From Gloeopeniophorella convolvens (taxonomy: Eukaryota > Basidiomycota > Agaricomycetes > Russulales): DNA of 28,627 nt. The DNA is taken from the NCBI GenBank assembly GCA_022496205.1, contig WTXD01000144.1:1-28627 (forward strand), in the 5' to 3' direction. The notes beneath the pieces were generated by a model. That model made no database searches and had not been told where the DNA came from. It saw only the letters and a list, made by a program, of their open reading frames with translations. Shown piece after piece: positions 18,103-28,627 of the stretch. Positions within the stretch are counted from its first letter, which is position 1. Every line of letters starts with the position of its first letter. The translations under genes and the position numbers were made by a program.

Positions 18103-19468
18103 TCAAAACTCGCTTGGATCCAGTCCGCCTCCGATGCTGCCACTGTCGCGGACGATCGTCTGCCCTGCATCGCGCAGCTCCTTGGCGCGCTCCTCGAGCG
18201 CGGAGTGCTCGTCCGCGAGCCGGCCGTGCAGGGACTTGTACAGCCCCATCTTGGACCTGGCAACGCCTTAGCATCCGCACTGGCAGCACACGCGAGATTG
18301 AATGTAGCACGCACGTCATATGTTCCTTGATCTGCTCAGAGGTCGGCGGGGATCGAGAAGCGGGAGCACGTCGGACGACGCACCATATCGACTATCTCGC
18401 CAAACTTCCCGGTGATCTCGTCAGCCCCAGCGAGCCACTCCTCTGGCGTCGCGCTAGCCCAGCGCACGCTGCCCTGTTCGTACAGCCCCGCATACCTTGC
18501 CAAATCAGTGTCCGAGAAGTCCAGTCCGGGAAGAGATCCGATGGCTGCCGTGGGGCCAGGCATGTGCGATGGAAGCGCAAACGCCTGCGCGTCGCCGGGT
18601 CGTGCATTTTCGGGGCCGTTGGCATGTTGCGGGTTGTTTTGCGAGCGGGAAGAACCGTGGATGGACTGCTGCCTTGGCGTGCTGTGCCTCTGAGCGTCTT
18701 GAATCAAGATCACTTCGTCGTCGTCACCGGGCGACCCATGCCGAGCGCGCTTCAAGGGGTTCGCAAGATTAGAGTCAAAACCCGAGTTGGCCGCCATAGC
18801 GTGCTTCTGCGTGGCCCTAGATCCGGGCCTGTCGCCACCAGCAGCGGAAGCAGAAGAAAGGCGCCTGACAAGCGAGAACCGCTCTTGGGTATCAGTTTGC
18901 TCCGAGACAGACGAGAAGTAGCCGCTATCATCCAGACTCGCAACACTGTCAAACGAAGGCTGAGCGCGTCCAAAGAAAGCCGGCGAGTGCCCCGGGCCGC
19001 CACCAGAAGCAGCCGCAGTATGGAAGAAGCCAAAGCCAGCGTCCGGAGTGGGTATATGCGTCGCAGCAGCGGCCTCCTCTCCCCCCTTGACCGGCGGGAG
19101 CGTCGGCGTCTTGAATTCTGGCATTGCAAAGCCCGGTCCCTGGGGCACAGCAGACGGCGGTGACGGACGAGGCGCATATATGCGCGTGGTGGTGCCTTTT
19201 GCAGTCGGCCACGAGCCGTTGGCAGCGCCTTCGGCAGCGTCGACGGAGCGTGTGCCACGCATTGCCGACTTTTTGAGGCCGGAGAGGTTCAGCGGACGAG
19301 CGGGCTTGGGGCAGAGGTCAGATCAGCGTTGCGCTGCGCGCGCGCCCGGGATTTGCGCACCGCCATTTCCAGAGCGTCGACCGACGCTGCAGGCGCGCCT
19401 GCACTGTCTCCCACGTTCACAGCTCTGGAGGCCGGGCGGGATGGAAGGAAGGGTTGCCTTGCACTCAT
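18103..19468 (-). CDS. ECM11: ECM11-domain protein (probable synaptonemal-complex / meiotic factor)
   Basis: The protein is about 418 residues long: a long disordered Ser/Pro/Gly-rich N-terminal part and a C-terminal ECM11 domain. The domain starts at L-P-G-L-D-F-S-D-T-D-L, continues to F-G-E-I-V-D-M, then I-K-E-H-M, and ends in a charged helix with A-L-E-E-R-A-K-E-L. Exons are 18384-19468, a 17-nt microexon 18315-18331, and 18103-18256; phases agree. In budding yeast Ecm11 works with Gmc2 in the synaptonemal-complex central region through this C-terminal domain; the same role here is an inference. The start at 19468 (M-S-A-R-Q-P-F-L-P) lies in a different frame from the main exon: joining them needs one extra base in the run of four G at 19308-19311. 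Without it, translation would start at the Met at 19262. It lies 154 bp downstream of ATM1 on the same strand. Confidence 0.8.
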
Positions 19469-19622
19469 GCGAATCGATGCGACGGTGGTTTGAAGCAAGA
19501 CGCGCCTCGGCCATCCCACCGCACGGCTGCCTCGGCCCGACGTTCGATCACATCGCCTGCTCCCCGACTCATGATCTGACCGAGGAGAGAAGAGACATCT
19601 AGTATATGTCCGCGTAAGCTAA

Positions 19623-22155
19623 TTATTCTACAACAGCCGGCGAGTCCTCGATGAACGCGTCCGCCGCCTGCTCCTGCCACATCGCAAAGTACAGCCCACC
19701 CGCGCGCATCAGCTCCTCGTGCGTGCCCTGCTCGACGACCGCGCCCTCCTTCATCACGATGATCAGATCTGCGCAGGGTCAGGTCAGACTCTGCAGGCGC
19801 ACGATGCGTGGCGGGCGACCCACCGGCCTCGACGACCGTGCGCAGGCGATGCGCGATGAAGATGCTCGTGCGCGCGCGGTCGAGCAGCGTCGCGTTGATG
19901 TTCCGCATCAGCTCTGCCTCGGTCTGCGCGTCGAGCGCGGACGTCTGCGTGCAGGTACCATCAGCACTCGGATACGGGTGCAACAAGACCGCGCGCGCTC
20001 ACCGCCTCGTCGAAGAACAGGATCGGCGGGTCCTTCAGCAGCGCGCGCGCCACCGCGAGCCGCTGCTTCTCCCCGCCAGAGACCATGAGCCCGCGCTCGC
20101 CGACGGTCGTCGCGTACCCGTCCGGGAGGCGCATAACCGCGTCGTGCACATGTGCCTTCTGCATCGCCGCGACGACCTCCTCGTCGCTCGCGTCGAGGCG
20201 GCCGTAGCGCACGTTGTGCATGATGTCCGCGTGGAAGAGCGGCGTGTCCTGCGGGACGACGCCGATCGCAGCGCGCAGCGACGCGAGCTGCACGCGCGTG
20301 ATGTCCTGCCCGTCGACGAGGATGCGCCCCGCGCCCGGCTCGTAGAACCGGTACAGCAGCCGGAAGACGGTCGACTTGCCGCAGCCGGACGGGCCGACGA
20401 GCGCGACCTTCTTGCCAGCGGGAATTGTGAAGGAGATGTCGCGGAAGATCGGGCGCGCGGGGTGGTACCCAAACGCGACGTTCTCGAACGTGATCGCGCC
20501 TCCCGAGAGCGCGAGCGGCTTTGCGTCCGGCGGGTCCTGCGAAGCACGCTGAGAGAGACCAAAGGAGGGAAATGCGGGAGATTCACCTTCGCGGGGGCGT
20601 GCTCAGCTTGGAGGTTGAAGAGCACCTCCATGTCGAGCAGGCTCTGCCGCACCTCGCGGTAGATCGTGCCGAGGAAATTGAGTGGCATCGAGAGCTGGAA
20701 CACGAGCTGGTTGACCATGACAAGGTCGCCGACCGTCATAGTCCCTGCGCCGTTGTATGAGCGCCGCACACCTACACGCACGCGTGTACGCGCGACAGAC
20801 CGTTGATGACGCCCTGCGCCGCGAGGAACATGATCCCCGTGAGCGCGCTCGAGAAGATGACGTTCTGTCCCGAGTTGAGGAACGCAAGCGAGGTCGAGAT
20901 CTTGACGGACGCCTTTTCGTAGGAGCGTAGATGCTTGTCGTACTGCTGTATCTCGTACTGTTCGTTGTTGAAATTCTGCGCGGGCGACGTAAACGAGCAC
21001 CCTCGCGCAAGACGCAAGTCTACGCACCTTCACAGCTTCAAAGTTGAGCAGCGAGTCGACTGCCACCGTCGCAGCCTTGTTGTCTGCCGCGTTCGCCTGC
21101 CGGCGGAACTGAGTCCTGTGCAGCACTCATCAGTCCAATCCACAGAAACAGCGCGCGACTCACCGCCATGACGTCGTGCGCACCGTAAACCACGTATACG
21201 CAGCCATCGCAGTCAGCGTAATCGCCGCATAGTCCCACCCAAACTTATACGTCTGTCCACGCCCACCCAACATCAGCCAACCAACACACCCCACCCCCAC
21301 GCCCCAGGAAAGTACGCACCAGAATCCCGCACACAAGCCCAATCTCGAGCGCAGTCGGCACGACGCGGAACAGGATCGCCTGCAGGATAAACGTGACGCC
21401 CTTGGTCCCGCGGTCGATCGCGCGCGTGAGCCCGCCGGTCTGCCGCGTGAGGTGGAAGCGCAGGTCGAGCGCGAGCAGGTGCGCAAACGTCTCGCGCGCG
21501 ACGGTGCGCACCGCGCGCTGCCCGACGCGCGCAAACACGGCATTGAGCAGCTCGCCAAAGAGCGTCGCGCCGATGCGCGCCGCGCCGTCTACTACGCACC
21601 ATCAGCCCCTCCTGCCGCCCACAAAACAAGAGAAGAAGGACGCGGGGCACGCACAGGCGAGCACGACGCCGCCGCAGACGGCCCAGACGGCGTTCCCGGC
21701 GTCGAGCGGCACGTTGAGCATGTCGATGATCTCCTTGAAGAACAGCGGCACCTGCACGTTGAGCAGCTTGCCGCCGACGAGCAGCGTGACGCCGAGCACG
21801 ACCCGCCCGCGCGTCGCCCAGTCGCCCGAGGGCCAGATGTGCACCGCGAGCCGGCGCACGATCGCCCAGTCGCGCCGGCGCTGCTCCGCGTTCGAGACCG
21901 GCTCCGACTTGGCCTTCTCCAGTGCGGGCTTCTGGTCTGCGGCTGCCTGCTCTTTGCCCTTGCCTTTGTCCTCTTTCGCTGGGGTCTGGGCCTGCTGCGC
22001 TAGGTGCTGGAACGCTCGCGCGGCGAGCCGAGGGTACGCGGCGGGCGTGGATGCGGGCGGAGCGCACGGAGGCCCAGGCCCAGGTGCAGCGCCGGCCCGG
22101 CGCGGAGGTGCGCACAGCGCAGCGGGAGTGCGGCGGCGCCCCGGAGCGCGTTCAT
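19623..22155 (-). CDS. ATM1: Mitochondrial half-type ABC transporter Atm1 (ABCB7 family)
   Basis: This inner-membrane exporter carries a sulfur/glutathione species from the matrix for cytosolic Fe-S protein assembly and iron sensing. Nine exons give about 700 residues. The presequence ([10 protein letters not shown]) is rich in Ala, Leu and Arg. Then follow the charged N-terminal region, R-R-L-A-V-H-I-W-P, the six-helix domain including F-H-L-T-R-Q-T-G-G, and the nucleotide-binding domain. That domain has Walker [10 protein letters not shown] (about 20375-20400), a Q-loop V-V-P-Q-D-T, the signature V-S-G-G-E-K-Q-R-L (about 20065-20090), Walker B I-L-F-F-D-E-A followed by T-S-A-L-D across an intron, and the H-loop I-A-H-R. 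All catalytic motifs are intact. The presequence and the body lie in different frames: one base appears missing from the G run at 22043-22045. An in-frame alternative start exists further upstream but looks nothing like a presequence. Confidence 0.93.
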
Positions 22156-22526
22156 GATTGTGCGGTGTCCCGACAGCTGCCTTGGCCGCGCAGCGTAGCG
22201 GCAGTGATGGTAGTAGTGGTAGTGGTGGGTGTCGGAGGAGAGGGCAAAGCTCGGAGCCGCTGCAGCATGTCCGTGCCCCGGACCGCACAAAGCCGAGCAC
22301 AAACGTAGATGCCGAGGGCATGGCGTGCGATGGCGACACGAGGTTCTTGATCATCGCAGCGCACTTGCTAAACGACGACCACAAGCGAATGTCATTATGA
22401 ATCAGCTACTACTACCCTCACACACACCGTACAATATACACACAACGAAAAAGAGAACAACAACCTAGCGCAGCGTCCATGGCAGGCATTCAATTCGTTT
22501 TACATTACCACTGCACCGCCACCCGC
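22156..22526. promoter_or_regulatory. Spacer and promoter region between SLM1-like gene and ATM1
   Basis: The two minus-strand genes are 371 bp apart. The stretch must hold the 3' UTR of the SLM1-like gene and the promoter of ATM1. It has an A/C-rich part (22420-22470, with acacaca and gaaaaagagaac) and no clear TATA box. Confidence 0.5.
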
Positions 22527-24583
22527 TCACAGGCTCTCATGGAACCGGCTGTCCTCACCGCCCGCACCTGCGCTGCCGCCCGCACCCGCATCGTCATCCG
22601 CAGGAGCCGCGTCATCTGCCCCGCCGTCGGTGCCGGTGACCCCGTGCGGCGCCCGGCCCTCAGGCGCCTTCTCCTGCTGACGCTGGCTCGGGCGGCGCGA
22701 GACGTCCGCACCGCCCTCGGGTGAGGGCGTGCTGCGCACCTTCTTAGCGTCATTCTGAAGAGAAGGTAGCGTCAGTTGTTGTGATCGTGCCAGGCAAGTG
22801 GCTGGATGCGTACAGTGTACCCCTGCGCGAGCTCGCCTGACCCATGCGGGTGGCGGTAAGACGGCGGCTCGGTCTCCTCATCCGCGTCTCTGAACCCGCC
22901 GGGCAGGACCCGGCCGCCGCTGTGGTGCTCTTCTTCTTCCACCCCATCCGCCGCGTGCTGCTCCTCCTCGACCGAAGAGCCCTCGTCCTCCTCGTCGCCC
23001 TCTTCCTCCTCCGACGCGTACCCAACCGCGCGCACGGCGGCCGCAACGGGCCCGAGCGCTCAAGCGCGTCGCTCGCGACGAGGTAGCGCGCCACAGCATG
23101 CGCACGTCGTTCCACCACTCCATCATGTCCTCGTGTGAGCGCGCGCGGAAGCTCCACGCGTGCTGCCCGGGCCGCCCGATGCGCAGCGAGCCCGTCTTGG
23201 TGCTGCCCGCGCCGTCCTTGCGGCCCTCGACGTGGAACTTGTGTGACTTGGCGCCTACGCTCGCCGCGGGGCCGAGCGTGCAGAGCGGGAGGAAGAGCGA
23301 GAAGAGCGGCGAGTTCGACTGCGCCGGGTCGGAGACGAGTACTCGTGCAGGAAGCCCGCGGGCGTGAGCACAAAGTACGACTCGCGGTACGTGCGCGTGA
23401 AACGCTTCTTGCGCTCGAGATACCCCGTGTGTACCGCGATCACCGACGGGTCCTCCTTGCTCGGGTAGTGGATCGCCTCGGGGTTGCGCAGCGGCGTCTC
23501 AGGGTCGAGAAGGTGGTCCGAGCGCGCAGAGAACGAGATCCACTCGTGGTCGGGTGGGATAGAGGCCATGTGCTCGCCCAGGGTGCGCCAGGTCTCCTGC
23601 ACGGACGCGGACATGCGTGACTGCCATTCGTCAAAGGTCTGCCAGGCAGACTGGATGGCGCGGACGATGCCCTCTTCAAAGTGGGCCGAATTCTGCTGCA
23701 TGATGATGATCGACTTTTGAAGCGCGTTCTCTTCATTGACTTGCTTGTGGAGCTGCCGCACGACAGCCATGTTGGCGACGAAACTGCATGACGTCAGCCG
23801 TCCATCGAGCGAAAGAAGCATATCACACGCACGGGTCGGTCTTGGCCGACACCTGTAGCGGTGTGTTCTTGAAGGTAGAGATATCGGTGGAGAGCTGCGC
23901 CACGTAACGTGCAGACAGCTCGCGCTCTTTGGCGACGCTCGTTGCGAGCTTGCCCGTATCGTTCTGCACGTTCTGCAACAACGCATCAACACCGGCACCA
24001 CCTGCAACATACTGGGGCGGCGCACCTTTATATGCGCCTTGATCTCGACGCGCAGCTTCTGCAGGTGCTGCACGATAGAGCTGTCGATCGTGCGACCGAG
24101 GTTGGCATGCTGGTCCGCGATGATGCGCGTCTTGTCGCGGATGCCGTAGTACACGTCCTGGCCGCCCCACAGCATTTAAGCGCCACAGCCTTCTCCGAGC
24201 GGCGCGCCCGCGGACGCACCTGCAAGCCGCCCTCGCCGAGGAACTGGTTGGCGGAGCGGAAGGGCACCTGGATGACGGCGCCGAGCTTCGTCATCTCCTT
24301 TGCGGTGTTGTTCTCAATGTCGGCGATGCCCTAAGACCACCCCGCAAGTGAGCAACGCGGCAACGGGGCAGACAAGGCGCGCGAGACGGACCTCGAAGTA
24401 AGCAATGAGCTGCTTGACGATGGCCTTCCATGCGACGAAGCGGTCTATGAGGACGTCGCTCGGGCGGAGGTCATGGGGCGCGATGTTCTTCTTGATGAGG
24501 GACTGGGAGCGGGAGACGGTCGAACCCTGGCGACTCGCCCGGGAGACGGACGTCGCGCGCGATATAGAAGCTGCGTCGTTCAT
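22527..24583 (-). CDS. SLM1: SLM1/SLM2-like F-BAR and PH domain protein, TORC2 adaptor
   Basis: Six exons give about 590 residues. After a Ser/Arg-rich start (M-N-D-A-A-S-I-S-R-A) comes the helical F-BAR-like half: D-R-F-V-A-W-K-A-I, I-E-N-N-T-A-K-E-M, Y-Y-G-I-R-D-K-T-R-I and F-E-E-G-I-V-R-A-I-Q. A PH domain follows, from Y-L-E-R-K-K-R-F-T-R through S-Y-F-V-L-T-P to M-M-E-W-W-N-D-V-R, then an acidic Glu-rich tail and a Gly/Ala-rich last exon. In yeast Slm1/Slm2 bind PI(4,5)P2 at eisosomes and recruit Ypk kinases to TORC2. Introns use gt..ag with about 50-65 bp. Three one-base gaps break the frame of the PH and tail regions: near 23329-23342, at 23091-23092 (CC where CCC is expected) and at 23048-23053. 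The protein sense on both sides of each gap is clear, so sequencing error is likelier than loss of this gene. Confidence 0.88.
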
Positions 24584-24924
24584 TATATCTACTAACTACC
24601 GACTATTCTGTGTGGTGGTGGTAGGAGAGAGGAAGTAGGACAGGGGGCGTTGCGCGTACAGGAACGACTATTACTTATGAGCGTATCGCGGAGTCGCGCT
24701 GCATTGAACAAACGCGCGGCATTCGCCCGCCCATTGACGTCACACTCCCCCGGGCACCCCGGGCACCAGGGCGACGGGACCCCGAACGCGCCGCACATTT
24801 GCGTTGTGCGTGTGTGGCTGCGTCTGCGCTCTTTGCCCGCCGCTCCTTGACACGACACCTTTGCTCACCCCACCCGCGCCCCCGTCCCCGCCGTCGCCCC
24901 CGCCCCCCGCCAACACCCGCCACG
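24584..24924. promoter_or_regulatory. Divergent promoter of SLM1-like gene and PHO88, with CRE palindrome
   Basis: The 341 bp between the two start codons must drive both genes. A perfect TGACGTCA palindrome lies at 24735-24742, the site for CREB/ATF-type bZIP factors. A C/T-rich tract (24850-24920) runs up to the PHO88 ATG, typical of TATA-less fungal housekeeping promoters. Binding of a bZIP factor is an inference. Confidence 0.6.
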
Positions 24925-25844
24925 ATGAACGCCCCCATGCAGAACCTCGCCATTTCTCTCGGCGTCATGCAGCGTGCGTATACCCATTCCACGACACCTG
25001 TCCGGTGCCGACTGCCTACGTGTCACCGCAGTCGCGCGCAAAATCCCATTTGAGAACCCGCAGGTGCTCGACTACGTCCGCATCGGCTACGTCGCGAGCC
25101 AGGTCGTCGCCCTCGCCGTCTACTACTACACCTCCATCAAGGTGCGCCCCTCCCCGCTCCCGGCGTTACATTGCCCGTTGCTCACGTGCGCGCTCTGCAG
25201 ATCAAGGCGAAAAACGACCGGACGCTGCTCAAGTATGGTGCGTGCCCCTCCTCGTCCGCGTACGCAGGACATGCTGACCGTTCTGGCGTGCGCAGTTGAG
25301 CCCGCGAGCCCCATGGTGCGTCCCGCGCGCACCCCGCGTGACGTGTTGCGTGTGTGCTGACAGCGCACCGCGTACAGACCCAGGAGCCAGGCAAGCTCGT
25401 CACGACGACCGTGCGCGACTACGACCTCGCCGAGACCTCCAAGCTCGTGCGTCCGCCTCCCATACTCAACCCACTCCCCCCCTAACCCCCCATGCCCCCC
25501 ACGCGCAGATAAAATCCGCCTTCACGAGCATCGCAATGATGGCCTTCCTGCACATCTACCTCAAATACACCCAGCCGCTTTTTGTGCAGGGCATCATGGC
25601 GCTCAAGTCGCTCTACGAGGCCAAGACGGTCAAGATCCATGTGCTCGGCGCTGCCGCCGAAGGCGACCTCAAGCGGCCGTTCAAGGGCGCGCCGGGCCTC
25701 TTTGGTGGTGAGTACCCCCCCGGGCCATTCATGATCTAGCGCCCGCTGACGTACGTGCACACTACAGCCTCCGCGGACCCGCAGACGGACAAGGCGGCCG
25801 TCGAGGAAGCGGAGAAGCGCATCGGCGGCGTCAAGGAGGAGTGA
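24925..25844 (+). CDS. PHO88: Pho88 / Snd3 ER membrane protein
   Basis: Seven exons (24925-24973, 25032-25141, 25201-25237, 25296-25315, 25378-25446, 25509-25707, 25768-25844) give 186 residues, close to the 188 of yeast Pho88. The protein starts M-N-A-P-M-Q-N-L, has the conserved A-R-K-I-P-F-E-N-P-Q-V-L and the first membrane segment G-Y-V-A-S-Q-V-V-A-L, then D-R-T-L-L-K-Y-V-E-P, a central T-T-T-V-R-D-Y-D segment and a second hydrophobic region, and ends in a charged tail (G-G-V-K-E-E). Pho88/Snd3 is part of the SRP-independent targeting route to the ER and was first linked to phosphate uptake. Exon 4 is only 20 nt. The reading frame is clean, with no missing base. Confidence 0.94.
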
Positions 25845-26623
25845 TCCCTCTCTCCTCTCCTCGCTTTTCCTTCACGGCAGCTAGCTGGCCCATCTACGAT
25901 AGACGTGCATATACTAGTAGTGGTACCCGTGCTGTGTGGCTGTATGTAGCGCGCTGGGGCGTGGTCCTTGATTAATGTTTGCGTTGCTTGCGCGTGCTCG
26001 CGCGTGATGCATGATATGCGATTTGACGCGGGGATCGCTGACGCTCCTTGCGCGCCGCCCCCGTGCCGACTCGGGGCTGCCTTCTACATGCTCCACGGGC
26101 GCCTACGCCCCACAACGCAAACCGGTCCCACACCAACCACCAAGACCGACCTGACAGTGACTGACAAGCGGGCAAAAACAGCTGGCATTCGCGCGCCGCG
26201 CTCCCGTATCAGCGCACAACGCTCCCTAAAGCAACGTAACTAAGCACTGTCGCATAGACTGTCCAACTGTGGTATATGTATGTTGTGTGCTGTTTAGATA
26301 AACCGTAACGTACAAGTACACAAAAAGTCGCCAGTCGCGTGGCGAACATGGGGGGAAGGGATTAAACATTAGTGGGGCAGGTCAAATTCGAGAACAACTC
26401 GGGATACGTGAGAAGCGGTAAAGTAAGGTCAAAGGAGAGGGATAGCAGCAAGAAAGTGCGAGATATCATTGAGCAGCAGCGATCGTCTGGGGAAGAGGGA
26501 GGGGAGGGGGATGTTCAAAATACATCTTTGATCATGAATGTGTAATAGTCAACCGTCCGTCCGCAGCGGCGGTAGAATACCATACCATGCACCATGCGCC
26601 AGCACCCACCTCAGGCGGGCGGA
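25845..26623. other. Convergent 3' spacer between PHO88 and the transcription-factor gene
   Basis: The genes on both sides end here, so this should hold both 3' UTRs and terminators. I see no gene, repeat or RNA. A-rich pieces near 26310-26370 and a G-rich, GGGAGGGGAGGGGG-like stretch near 26496-26510 are the only features that stand out. Confidence 0.5.
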
Positions 26624-28591
26624 TTATTCATGCAGCCCAGAGACAGCTGGCCGCCCGCCCGCAGGGAAGCTCATCCGCCGCGCGCGCTCATGCGCACCAC
26701 CACCGCCGCTGATGTCCTCCTCCCTGGCAGCGCTCAGCATGCCCCCCGTCGCGGGCCGCTTGGCGTACTCGGGCCCGAGCGTCTGCGACGGCAGCCGCTT
26801 GAAGTTCGGCCGCGCGCCGTCAGAGTCCGCCGCGGGCGACGCACGCTCGTCGCTCCCCGCAGGGCTCCCGCTCGACCCGGACCCGACGCCCTTGTCTGAC
26901 GGCACGGGCGCAGTCGACGTCGTGTTCCCGCGCCGGCGCGGGGCAAGGTGAAGCGTCAGCGGCGCGCGACGCGCGAGCACCGCCTGCTCGTAGGAGCGCA
27001 GGTCGTCGGGATGATTGTGTGTGCGTGCGTACGACGGCCCGACACCCGCGTACTGTGGCTGCGGCTGCGGGGCGCCGCGCATGGGATCTCCCCAGGCCGC
27101 ACTGGCGGCGGACGGTGTTTTGACGCTCGGGAGACTCGCGACGCGCGTGAGGCCGCGCTCGCGCTTCGGGCTACCGCCTGCGTGATGCTCGTGTGCGAGG
27201 GGCTGACCCGAAAGCGGCGTGCGCATGTACTGCTTCCACATGTCCTTGAGCTCCTTCAAGCCGCTAGGCGTTGGTGCCGGTGGGTGGTTCTGTGATCCTT
27301 GATGCGAGTGCTGCCCGTCCTTCTCACCACCCGCGCCGGGGTTTCCGCGCGGTGTCGGACCATCTCCCCAGGATGCAGTGGGTGCCGAGCCGCCGCCGTT
27401 GATGAGAGCGCCATCAAAGAAGGGTGCGCCGTCGCTGAGTCCTGCAATGACGTCCGGGTCATCAAGAGACATGAGGCCAAATGCGGATGAGAAGCCCTCG
27501 CGATCCTGAAGGACGCCGTCCGCGGTAGCAGGACGAGAATAGGAGTGCGGCGGGTAGTCGGCAGGAAGTGGGAGATGCACGCTGGATGACGTCGCGGACG
27601 ACGGTTGGCTATGGCTGAGACTGGTAGTGCTGCCCGTGTCGCTTGCGCTTGACGGCCGGCGATTATGGCTTTGGGTGTCGACAGTGAACGCGAACGGCTG
27701 ATTGTACGCGTTGGCAGAATAGCCCGAGGTAGGATTGGCGTACGACTCGGGCTTAGACCGCACGAGTCAATCGACGAGCGGGGAGCGCGAAGAGTGGAAT
27801 CTATATCGTACCTTGCCGTCGACATTGTAGCCATAGTCCACGTCGCCTTGCGGTGGCGGGAGGGAATAGTCCGAGGGATCATTGCGAACGGGGTACGACT
27901 GTCCGTAGCGCGCACTACCCTGATCGGGCGGAGGCTGCGCATCTTGGTAAATCATCGGAAGTGAAGATCCGCGTTCGGGCGGAATAACGCCTTGGCGGGA
28001 TAGGAGGTCCGCCTGGGCCCGATACCGGGCAGCATACTCAAAAGCATTATTGTCATACGCTGGGCCCGACACGGGCACGGGTGGGGGAAGGAGAATTGAT
28101 GATTCGCATACAGCGAATTAGTCGCAGCGCCTGACTGTGCGATAGCAGCGGGGTTCAGAGAAGTGCTGCCGGTGGGAAGGAAGAACGGGTCTGAGAGTCT
28201 GTATGGATTAGACCCTCCCGATGGAAGGCCACCTAGGGATGGAAGGCTGGCGCCGGGAGACTCGTTGGGAAGCCGCGCAGGATGGCCTGGACCGAGGGGC
28301 GCGGTCTGGCGATGGAACTTGACATAAGTGCACCTAGTCTTTCGATGGAGACACTTGGCTGGGAGAAGAGAAGAATTAGATGAGATGAGATTGATCGAGC
28401 GTGAGAGAAGCCACTCACAGCAAGGATTGGCGCCGTCGCAGGGGAGACTCGACTGGACGCATTGGTCGCAGGCCTGCTTGGAAGTAGTGGCCCTACTGGC
28501 CGAGGCAGAGCCCTTGCGACGCGAGGGGGCGGACGAGACAAGAGGCTTTTCGTTGGGGTGGCATTTGTTGACGTGTCTCGAGAGAAGATCG
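26624..28591 (-). CDS. Fungal Zn2Cys6 transcription factor with a preceding C2H2-type finger, N-terminus off the window
   Basis: About 615 residues are visible. The first visible exon (28419-28591) begins after a likely intron acceptor (cttctttag) with D-L-L-S-R-H-V-N-K-C-H, the C-terminal half of a zinc finger with H-x4-C spacing. It is followed by a basic Ser-rich linker and A-C-D-Q-C-V-Q-S-S-L-P-C-D-G-A-N-P-C. The second exon continues S-K-C-L-H-R-K-T-R-C. Together this is C-x2-C-x6-C-x5-C-x2-C-x6-C, a perfect Zn2Cys6 cluster. Exons are 28419-28591, 27812-28358 and 26624-27751. The rest is Ser/Pro/Gly-rich, with a short conserved-looking K-D-M-W-K-Q-Y-M-R-T-P-L-S-G. One C is missing in the run at 28083-28087 (C5 where C6 restores P-P-P-V-P-V-S-G), which breaks the frame of exon 2. 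No target can be named. Confidence 0.85.
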
Positions 28592-28627
28592 CTAAAGAAG
28601 CGTGATTGTGAGTGAGGCGCCCGAGGA

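Noticed and set aside
18114..19163. Plus-strand open frame of 349 codons opposite ECM11
   Set aside because: It is Arg/Ser-rich and low in complexity, and it lies opposite the GC-rich ECM11 coding frame; the minus frame has a recognisable domain and proper splice sites.
22019..22049. Intron explaining the frame change in the ATM1 presequence
   Set aside because: The gt..ag pairs available (31 and 61 bp) do not restore the frame; one extra base in the G run at 22043-22045 does.
23316..23341. Short intron in SLM1 at the frame break
   Set aside because: The only gt..ag pair there would give an intron of about 26 bp, far below the 45-70 bp seen elsewhere; a missing base fits better.
1..28627. 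CRISPR array, prokaryotic operon or viral genome
   Set aside because: There are no regular short repeats with spacers, and spliceosomal introns occur in every recognised gene.

Overview
The window looks like nuclear DNA of a filamentous basidiomycete, probably an Agaricomycete of the polypore type. Genes are dense, split by many 45-70 bp introns and GC-rich. They include an ATM1 transporter, an SLM1-type F-BAR/PH protein, PHO88/SND3, an ECM11-domain protein, a fungal Zn2Cys6 factor and a fungal P450, next to a 7-TM family (DUF6534) typical of mushroom-forming fungi. The species cannot be read from the sequence. All exon models below were made by hand from reading frames, splice signals and comparison between paralogous copies.

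Layout. Bases 1-1318 hold the 3' two thirds of a cytochrome P450 on the plus strand. Bases about 1800-17275 hold an array made of two kinds of DUF6534-like membrane-protein gene, all on the minus strand. Type 1 genes are at 2066-3859, 5229-7041 and 12354-14110. Type 2 genes are at 8608-10315 and 15119-16818, with a type 2 remnant at 4662-4966. They are best read as three copies of a [type 2 upstream / type 1 downstream] cassette in different states of decay. All share a 13-exon structure with introns at the same places and phases, and each complete gene has a TATA box 44-57 bp before its ATG. A 480 bp AT-rich foldback/MITE-like element (8034-8513) sits in the spacer of the second cassette, and the third cassette keeps the empty site.

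Bases 18103-28591 are conserved housekeeping territory: ECM11-domain protein (-), ATM1 (-), SLM1-like (-), a divergent promoter with a perfect TGACGTCA palindrome, PHO88 (+), and a C2H2-like plus Zn2Cys6 transcription factor (-) that runs off the right edge.

Two points need attention. First, five conserved single-copy-type genes carry seven apparent one-base deletions, most in G/C runs, which points to uncorrected assembly errors rather than seven real mutations. Second, both type 2 membrane genes use GC-AG introns at the two positions where their type 1 paralogues use GT-AG. I see no CRISPR array, rRNA or convincing tRNA.
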